Below are positions 56,063 to 64,000 of a DNA stretch of 64,000 nucleotides, in pieces. Each line of letters begins with the position of its first letter. The first letter of the stretch is position 1. The DNA comes from Rhizomys pruinosus (Eukaryota > Chordata > Mammalia > Rodentia > Spalacidae). Both the position numbers and the translations under genes were made by a program. The DNA lies in NCBI GenBank assembly GCA_009823505.1, contig VZQC01003035.1:3237691-3301690 (forward strand), in the 5' to 3' direction. Below the pieces are notes generated by a model. The model ran no database searches. It saw only the letters and a list, made by a program, of their open reading frames with translations, and had not been told where the DNA came from.

Positions 56063-57019
56063 AAAAGCATCTTGAAAGAAAAAGTTTTGGAAAACCTAGG
56101 TAACAACATTAAACAGGGTAACACCTTAAGCCAGTATGCTGCTTGGTCATTATCTCATAATTAAAAAGCCAAAGCATGCCTCCCACTTAAAGCCACACTA
56201 ATAAAGATAGCACTCTGCACTCTGCATGAATGTACCAAGTAGCTAGCAATTAATTCTCAGCTATGAACTATGTACAATTACAGAAAAGAGTCTATGTATA
56301 CTATTTTAAAGGCTTTCCTCTACAGCTATTTACGGTGAAAAATCAAATGATTAACTTTTTCTGGTAACAATCCTAAATGTGGGCATGGAAAGAATATAGG
56401 CAGGAAGCAAGGAGAGGGGAGGGAGGGGTTAATTCCTTCAGTCACACACGGCGGGGTTTCTACTTCTTTATCCCCACATCACATCTATTTCCTTAATATC
56501 TGAGTTATACTTGTCCTTAATATTAAGTTTTTTTAACCTAATCCCATAAAAATTATACTAATAACCTACTACCTGAATAAGAAAGATTTTTGCTATTTCT
56601 AGCTGGCCTTTTTCTATCTATGGGTTCACATCCACAGATTCAACAAGTAAGAGATAAAAATATTTGCAGTTCTGCTAAACACATACAAGACTGTTCTATT
56701 TTCCTAAACACTATAACAATTACTTCCATAGCACTTAGACATTTTGATAATCTAGAATGACTTCAATAGAATACATATTATATGCAAATTAAGTGCCATT
56801 TTACAGAAGGGACTTGATCATTCACTATCCACAGTGCTTGGAATCAATCTCATATGGATAATGAGGGATGAGTGCATGTCCTTTCAGTTACAAAATGCCG
56901 GGCGGGGTGGCTGTCTTTCCTCGTTCAGTTTGACTGTTCCCACTGAAACAATACCAATAGGGAGACTTAATAGTGCAGAAATCCACCTCTGTTTTGGAAT
57001 ATGTTTTAGCATAATTCCT

Positions 57020-57330
57020 ACTATCACATGACCTATAATCTTAGGCTGAGGCAGGAACACTGAAAATTCAAGGCTAGCCAGAACTACTTGAAATCCTGTC
57101 ACAAAAGAGAACATATGTTAAAAGAGCTCACATGAGTGGCTTGAGTGTCCAAAGGTTTTTGACCTCCAAGGGGTTTTGTTTTTTTTGAGAAAGGGTCTCA
57201 TGCCTTTAATCCCAGCACTCAGGAGGCAGAGGTAGGTGGATCTCTGTGGGTTCAAGGCCAGCCTGGTCTACAGAGCGAGCTCCAGGACACCTGGTACTAA
57301 AAGGGAGACCCTGTCTCAAATACCAAAAAA
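57020..57330 (+). mobile_element. B1 fragments
   Basis: 57035-57110 is a short B1-like remnant (ataatcttaggctgaggcag). 57193-57330 is a B1 lacking its first 20 bases (atgcctttaatcccagcact ... accctgtctc). Confidence 0.85.
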
Positions 57331-58060
57331 AAAGGGTAAAACTAAAAAGAAAAAAAAAAACAACACAAAACGCTTCAATTCATCTATATTATGAGCAAGA
57401 TTGGTTTCCTGTCGTTGAATACTTTGCAGTTATCATAGAATTTCTAGAAAGATGCGAAACCAGCTGCCAAAATGAGCTGCAAAGTTTCTTCCCAACCACT
57501 GGAGCCAGGACATGAGAATTTGACAATGATTTTAACTGAAAGAGGAGAAACTTAAGATTTCAGAGCTGGTTAAAAGCAGCAAATTTTGTCTTAGATACAA
57601 TACAGAGGTGAAATGAGTTTATATTCTGCAAGTGTGACTTACACTGTCAGTGACCTCAGACACTTGCTGAAACATTTCACACTGCCCATGTGACAAGATC
57701 CCATTTTAAAATGGTTCAAAGCACAGCAAGGCAAGGAAAACAGAGCAAGGGCAGTAGCACAGAGCAAGGGCAGTAGCACAGAGCAAGGGCAGTAGCACAG
57801 AGCAAGGTCCATGCAACACTGTGAGGAGATGAACAGGCATGCTTCCACGCCAACAGCTTACACAAAAGCTCTGGCTTAAATATGCCAGTACAAAATCTCC
57901 CATTTTCCTATTTGGAAAAGGTTAAATTGATGCTTCACTCATTTACAGCTTTATGAAAGCAGTCAAACTACCCATCATAGTTATTAAGTTTAAGTTAAAG
58001 GCAATCCAAAGGCAAAGATCACTAGAGCACAGCACAACAAACACTAACAAGCACACTTAC
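57330..58060. other. Intron just downstream of the giant exon
   Basis: No SINE. A 19-bp unit (agagcaagggcagtagcac) is repeated about four times at 57743-57806. The last 40 bases (58020-58060) stay open in frame with the giant exon until TAG at 58022. Confidence 0.7.
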
Positions 58061-58061
58061 T
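58055..58061 (-). promoter_or_regulatory. Splice donor of the giant exon
   Basis: TTA|GTAAGT on the minus strand, a full match to the +1 to +6 consensus. It falls exactly between codons (phase 0). The next known minus-strand acceptor in phase 0 is at 52094 (LARP4B PAM2w exon), across a 5966-bp intron. Confidence 0.7.
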
Positions 58062-61000
58062 AACTGTCCATCTCTATTTTGCCATCCCCAAACACCACCA
58101 TCCTCTGATAGTGGTCGGTGATAGCGGGTCTGTCGCAATGAAAATGAAGCACTTTCTAAGTCCTGAGGCTTGTGTAAATCCTCACTGAGTATCTGTGCAT
58201 CTTCTACCATGTCTTCTGGGGCCATGTTGGTCCAGAGATAATCCACTTGATAGCCACCACATCCATCTGCCAGTCTTTCAGGAAATACCTGACTTGCCAT
58301 TGGGTAATAGGAAAATTCATTCAAAGCATCTGCGTAGCAGTCCCCTGGGAAACTGTGCCAATCCATTTCTGAGGGATTTTCAGATATATCTAGAGTGTCT
58401 TCTGTGAATGATAGAGCACAGTCACAACTTGGTGCTGCAATTTCCTTGCTGTCACCTGGGGTGGCAGGGATGACCTGGGGTGCTCTATGAGGAGGAGCTG
58501 TAGGTGTATCTTCTTGTATGGGATCAACAACAATCAAACAACCACATCCATCAGAAGTGTCACACAGCTCTGAGTTCTCTGCAAAATGGGTCTGGTCATT
58601 TAAAGAAGACTCTCTAACTGTGGACTCGACATCTCTTTCTCTGCAATAGCTCACGTGTCCACTTGTCCTACGTGGGCCTGAGCAGTCAATATTGTCTTTC
58701 TCTAAACAAATTTTCTCTTTCTCTTCTTTGTCTGTTAGTTTTTGTTTGCTTAATTTTGATTTGTTATCACCAAAGGCATTAGAAACCTCTTTAGCTGATT
58801 CAGAGTAAATCAATTTCAGTTTGGGGCTATTGCCACAATTAACATAATCCTCTACTACTTCTGACTTCTTTATAGTTGAAATTGAACTTTGGTTTAAAGG
58901 TGGTACAAAATTAAGATCTTCATATTCATCTACTTCATTTTCATAACTTTTTTCAATTAGATTAGTTCCACAGTCCAGATTTTCTGTTATACTAGAACTA
59001 TTACAGGTTACTGCTTTCTCTGCGGAGACTACCTTGCATGCCAGAACACCTGTTTCCCACAGAAAGACTGTTGTGGCATCTGATGGGACACATTCTACAT
59101 CCTCTTCACTTGTCTCTCTATAATGAGCTTTCTCTGGTTTCTTTTCGTCATTTTCTAATATGTGGGAACCACTAGATTGGCTGTGTGACACACCCACTGA
59201 ACTCTTTGCACATATTTTATCTTCTCTTTTCTCATGCAGACATGCTTCCCTCTCTTCTTTGTCAGTACAGGTGAGAACAAATGCAGTGGATGGAAGCTGG
59301 ACATGTGGAGGAGACCTGCACTGAGTACGAGGCTTATCACCTGGGAGCGCTCCTGGTGAAGTTCCAAGCTCCAGGGAGTTTGGCTTCTGCACTCTCCCCT
59401 TTGCATCTTGCTTACATTCCACATGAGTTAAATCGCAGGTCTCTGTATGAGCCTTGTCTGCCCTGTTACCTAGACAGAGGTCTGCCTGACTACAAGATTT
59501 CAACTCAGACTCTCTCCTGCCATAACCCCCAGTTTCTAAAATGCTCATTCTATCCTCATCTTGATAAGAAAAACTATTTTCGGACAGTTCGCCTCTGTTT
59601 GCCAGCTGGACATTTCCATTGTCCAGAATGCTATCCCCCAGGTGCTGTTCCTTCGTCAGCACCAGCCCGGGGTTGGGTGCAGGATTAGAGCCATCATCAA
59701 CTCTGCATGGAGTGACTTCTCTGATATTAGCATGACCTGAGAGACACTCATTCCCTAAGCTCCCTAAATTAATCCTATCTAAACCAAAGGAAAGGATCCT
59801 ACCTGACCTGTTAATATTACCATGGAAATAATCGCTTCCTTTCAGCTGTTTGACAGAGTCATTTTCTCCTTCCATTTTAGAGTTTAAACTCTGACTAACA
59901 CCAACTGTCACAGCCTCATGTTCACTGCTCCCTTCAACATATGAAATGTCATTAGGTATATTAATAGATAGATTATTTGTCTGCATTCCTATTCCTGAAG
60001 AATGGCTCACTCTTTCTTCAGATACAGCACACATGCCTATGTCAATGTTTAATTTGGGGAGCAGGCCAATATTATGTGATACACAACTTTCGGTGTAATC
60101 TTTAGGAAATTTGGCATTAGCTTTGGCACTTAAAGACTCCACTTGCAGGTTGTGGATATGTACGTCATCAGACGGATTGCTGTCCACCAAAAGATCAGAA
60201 CTACCTTTACTTTTCTCACCAAGCAATTCTTTTGTTTCAGGTGGGCTTAGGCTATCCTGGGTTGACAGTTCTTGCTGAAGCTTTAACTCTCCTACCCGCC
60301 GTGTGGCATTTGAGACTGTGCATTCTTTCCTGTTATCCAGGGACCAATCCACACTGCAAACTTCAGGGGTAACAGCTGAATGACAATCTTCTGCAGCTGC
60401 TCCATACATGGGAGTGTACAGTTCCTTTTCCATGTTTAGGCATTCAGGATCTATAACACAAATACTGTAAAATGTGCTCTCCCTTGAATTCTTACACTGT
60501 TTGCCACAAATGGAGCTTTTATTTTGCAACTCTCTGGCAGGCACATCTAAAGAGTAGCTCTCATCACAACTATAGATTTGAACATTTACCACTCTTTCTT
60601 TCTCTATTAAACAGTCTTTACATGTTGCCAGGGAACAGTGCTGATGGTCACTTACAAAAGATTCCTCCTTCTGGTCAGAAGACACAGGCACATGTGAGAA
60701 AGGCTGGTCATCTTTGGAACCAGCATGTCTGTCACTACTCATGTACAGTAGGTCATAGACAATCTTACCATTCTGCTCGGTAACAACAGTATCTAAATTC
60801 CTGTCAGCCTCATCTAAATTTTCAGGCCTACTTACGAACTTACATGTTGAAGAGGAATTAGGATTCAATGCCTCCTTCGGTCTTTGATCCTCCTTGTGCC
60901 CAGACCCTGTAAAAGCTTTAGTCCATATACTGATGCCAGCGGCTGCCCTGCTGGGCCCACTTTCAACACTGTGAAGCTCCTCCCCTTCAAGTGTATCAAA

Positions 61001-61207
61001 TAATGAAGATAAAGTTTTACTTATCTTGTTCTCCAGTTCCTTATCTTCCACAGATTTTTGTAACAGGCCAATTTTCTCATTGTCACTGTCACTACTTAAT
61101 TCTTTGCTGAAGCAACAGCCCATGTCGAAAGTTCAAACACTCACATCACAGTGCCTGTCCTTTCCTGAGCCCCTACAGATACATCTCACACTAACTTGCT
61201 ATCATTT
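58061..61207 (-). CDS. Giant exon, 1021 codons, MGCC N-terminus; candidate alternative first coding exon of LARP4B
   Basis: Coding runs from ATG at 61121-61123 to 58061; I do not recognise the protein with certainty. 1021 codons without a stop cannot be chance. The start has a good context (gacATGG) and an in-frame TGA 12 bases upstream. A pyrimidine-rich acceptor (ggcttctcctcag) precedes 61207. The N-terminus MGCCFSKELSSDSDNE fits N-myristoylation at Gly2 and palmitoylation at Cys3/Cys4, followed by LLQKS and an acidic helix-like stretch to about residue 50. Residues 60-910 are Ser/Glu/Asp/Asn-rich, with no domain that I can name. Residues 920-1021 are denser in aromatics (MDWHSFPGDCYADALNEFSY, YQVDYLWTNM, GGVWGWQNRDGQL). 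After codon TTA comes GTAAGT in phase 0, matching the LARP4B exon at 52094. Without splicing the frame ends 13 codons later. It could also be a nested gene whose later exons I cannot find. Confidence 0.8.
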
Positions 61208-61225
61208 CTGAGGAGAAGCCAACAC
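61208..61225 (-). promoter_or_regulatory. Candidate splice acceptor before the giant exon
   Basis: The minus strand reads ggtgttggcttctcctcag then AAATGATAG. The pyrimidine-rich tract and CAG are good. Joining a coding exon here in phase 0 would read AAA TGA at once, so the upstream exon should be non-coding. An upstream ATG (ATGATAGCAAGTTAG) makes a four-codon uORF. Confidence 0.5.
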
Positions 61226-61583
61226 CCAGATCCCAAAAATAACTCCGTGCACAGCAGTCACATGCTCCTGCCACTCAAATCCAAATCCTAATGACAACAG
61301 AGTGGTGCCTGACACCCATCAGACTCCTGTGCTAAAATCCAAAAGGTGCAGAATAGGAAGGGAAAAGGCACAAATTGTTTTACCTTTTTTTCATAAACTT
61401 AGTTTTAAAAGCAACTAAAATTATTAGTACAGGGAGAAGTTTCAAACTTTTTGTCTTTCTGTAGTATTTCAATACCTCTTAAACTATACATTTTTCAGGA
61501 CAGTGACCACTAAAGAAGGGAGTTGTAAATTCCCCCCAAAGTTAAATAATACCAGAAACCTTTTCTACAAAACTTACTAGATG

Positions 61584-62382
61584 CAGAGATGGCACGGTGA
61601 TTTTATAAAACCTCCTGCTGTTCAAGCCTGATAACTTGAGTTAAATCCCCAGAACTCACAGTGAAAGGAGAGAACAACTAGAAAGTTGTTCTGACTTCCA
61701 CACATATCCTGCGGCATGGCCCTACACACACTTACACACACTATAATAAAAATTTCTAAAATTTTACAGCTATTTAGAATTGAACCTAATTTTCTAATTT
61801 TACAAAATGCCTGTGAACATTAATAAATTACTGCCTTAAAAAAAACAAAAAACAAAAAACAAAACAAAAAAAAAAAACCAGGGTCTCTCCCTGTAGTGCC
61901 AGCTGGACTGGAACTCACTATGTAGACCAGGCCAGCCTCAATCTGTGAGATGGATCCACTTGCCTCTGAGAGTGCTGAGATTAAAGGCATGTGCCAACAA
62001 GCCTGGTGAATTACCAATAATTTTGTGAGGCATAACAGTGGAATGATTAAATCAGGCATGGTGTTGCAAGCCTCTAATCCTAGCACTCCTGTGGCAGAAG
62101 CAGGTGTAACTCTGAGATTGAGGACAGCTAGACCCTGTTTTCAAAAAAACAAAAAGAAAATCACACCACCACAAAAAAAAAAAAAAAAAAAAAAAAGGAA
62201 TGATTAGATATTAAAGCTGCTTCTTCCCCTTTCTTTTTTTTTTGAGACAGTCTTGCTATGTAGCACTTAGTAGCCTAGAACTTGCTAACTAGACCAGCCT
62301 AGTTGTCTCAACCTCAGAGCAATACCCCTGCTCCTGCCCTCCAAGTGCTGGAACTAAAGGTCTGCACTACCACTGACTACAG
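61584..62382. mobile_element. Old SINE cluster
   Basis: 61584-61742 tRNA-derived remnant (ccccagaactcacagtgaaa). 61878-62007 reversed B1. 62053-62194 plus-strand B1 remnant ending in a long A-run. 62232-62382 reversed, diverged B1. Confidence 0.8.
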
Positions 62383-63007
62383 AAGCACTTTGAAGTGTTT
62401 ATAAAGAAATAGCAAATTGTCTAGGATTTCCCTTTGAATAACCCATAAAACAAATTTCTATGCAATTAAAATTCTAAACAACTGTAGGGGTGGGGACAAA
62501 GCACAAAACCTGAGCAGCCTGAGGACTGAGTACTGATTCAGATCCATGACATACACATCAGGGTTTATCAATGCTTCTCTTTACTCTTCAGATGCCTGAA
62601 AATTGTAATTAAAAAACAAAGAACAAGAGAAAAGAAAACCATCTACATTAGCACCTATAGCAGGGATTCTCTTAAAAGCACCATGAACTGCTAAGTTAAG
62701 ACACTGTGCTAAAAGCAGATAAACTGTCACAGATAAAATGCAAGTGCTCAGTATTTTCTAGACCATCAAGCTGTCTGAATGCTAGACTACTTATTCAAGA
62801 TGCAGATCTGCAGTAATTAAATATTCACTTAGGAACAAAGCAATCAAAAGGTAGTTTGTGGGTGATTTTACGTGCATGTGGTTCTGAGAATTAACTATAA
62901 GTGAGCACTCTATTACTGACCTATACCTCCAGTATCTCTCTCTCTTTAAATTAAATGAAAAACTGGTTAAATTTTCGGGTTTTGTTATCTATGTAGTTTT
63001 TGGTTTT

Positions 63008-63163
63008 TTTTGTTTTTTTTGCCTTTTTGAGACAGGGTCTCCCTGTAGCCCCAGCTGTCCTGGAACTCACTCTGTAGACCAGGCTGGCCTTGAACTCACA
63101 AAGATCCGTCTGCCTCTGCCTCCCAAGTGTTAGGATTAAAGGCGTGTGCCACCACGCCCGGCC
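63008..63163 (-). mobile_element. B1 SINE, young
   Basis: ttttgcctttttgagacagg ... gccaccacgcccggcc, complete, with ctatgtagttttt / ctatgtagtttta on the two sides. Confidence 0.96.
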
Positions 63164-63196
63164 TGTTGTCTATGTAGTTTTAAACCCTTATTCTGA

Positions 63197-63375
63197 TGGG
63201 ATTGGTAAAATGGCTCAGCAGGTAAAGGCACTTCTGGCAAGCCTGACTAGAGTTTAATCCCTAAGACTCCTGTTGTACCAGGAGAGAACCAAGTCACCCA
63301 CGCCGTCCTCTAATCTTCCCATGTGTACCAAGATGCATAAACATGTACACGGATAATGAATAGTAAATGTAATAA
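63197..63375 (+). mobile_element. Old B3-type SINE
   Basis: gggattggtaaaatggctca gcaggtaaaggcacttctgg ... caagtcacccacgccgtcct. Confidence 0.75.
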
Positions 63376-63789
63376 AATGTTTTTAAATATTAGTTTTATA
63401 TAAGTCAGGCTTTGCTGAATTGTCTAGAGTCTAGTATTTAAAGAGCTAAACTTCTAATTGCTCTCACATTATGATTAGAAAAGACATGGCATGACTAGAT
63501 CTTCCTTCCTAGAACACATCTACTATTATTGTCCCTTACCCATCACACTCACACTTCTCTCTAAAATACCATCAGTGTTCGTTTATGGTAAAAACCAAGA
63601 GTCTCTAAAATAGAAAATGGCTCTGAGCCCAAAGAAGTCATTCATAAGAATTACTGAGGCACATTTGCTGCAATGTAGACAGTAAGATTTAGAATATTCT
63701 GAGTTTCTTTCCACAGGAGCACAAAGTCTTAAACAATAATTTCTGCTTCAGGTGGAATCTGTGGCCCTAACAGGTAAGGTAAAGAATCT

Positions 63790-64000
63790 TGGCTGGAGAG
63801 ATGGCCTAGCGGTTAAGAGCGCCGACCGCTCTTGCAGAGGACCCGGGTTCGATCCCCAGCACCCACATGGCGGCTGAGAACCATCTGTAACTCCAATTCC
63901 AGGAGAACTCCAGTTCCAGGGGAATCCGACACCCTCTTCTGACCTCCGCGGCATTGCACGACACGGGTGCACAAACCTACATGCAGACAGTACATTCAAA
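63790..64000 (+). mobile_element. B2 SINE, cut by the window end
   Basis: ggctggagagatggcctagc ggttaagagcgccgaccgct ... tacatgcagacagtacattc; near consensus, A tail outside the window. Confidence 0.95.

Noticed and set aside
59281..59688. 135-codon plus-strand frame inside the giant exon
   Set aside because: Antisense shadow of the 1021-codon frame, without its own coding signals.
60840..60880. PAM2-like ALNPNSSSTCKF in the giant exon
   Set aside because: The spacing between LNP and the aromatic residue is three residues too long for the PAM2 consensus, so it is not called a PABP-binding site.

Overview
This is nuclear DNA from a muroid rodent. The non-coding sequence is packed with rodent B1, B2, B3/B4-type and ID SINEs, decayed L1 3' ends, microsatellites and minisatellites. 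The young B1 and B2 copies here (B1 ending 'gctacagggagaccctgtctcg', B2 beginning 'gagatggcctagcggttaag') differ from the mouse and rat consensus as I know them, so a non-murine muroid is likely. I cannot name the species.

One protein-coding gene dominates, read on the minus strand: LARP4B (La-related protein 4B), a cytoplasmic RNA- and PABP-binding activator of translation. Fifteen coding exons lie between 52094 (5') and 10771 (3'). Joined, they encode 690 residues with phases agreeing at every junction: the PAM2w motif, the La motif, the RRM and the whole C-terminal region. The 3' UTR runs to about 7306, just past an AATAAA signal. The exon carrying the usual LARP4B start (about 48 residues) is not recognisable here and probably lies beyond 64000.

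Inside LARP4B, upstream of the PAM2w exon, is a very large minus-strand exon (61207 or 61123 to 58061). It has an uninterrupted 1021-codon reading frame starting MGCCFSKE, a myristoylation/palmitoylation-type N-terminus. It ends at a strong donor in phase 0, the phase needed to join the PAM2w exon. It looks like an alternative first coding exon giving a membrane-anchored LARP4B of about 1711 residues, or else a separate gene nested in LARP4B. This is the main novelty.

Other notable features: a splice donor copied four times in tandem, in frame, at the La-motif/RRM linker exon; a GC-AG intron; a 97-bp inverted duplication; minisatellites of 22 x 40 bp and 11 x 41 bp in introns, about 440 bp downstream of the gene and 4 x 37 bp in the 3' UTR; and a very young B1 with a 79-A tail.

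Layout: 1-7305 is intergenic (3' flank of LARP4B) with a few SINEs and a GC-rich minisatellite. 7306-10770 is the 3' UTR. 10771-52094 holds LARP4B exons and introns. 52095-58060 is an intron dense in SINEs. 58061-61207 is the giant exon. 61208-64000 is upstream intron or flank, mostly old SINEs.
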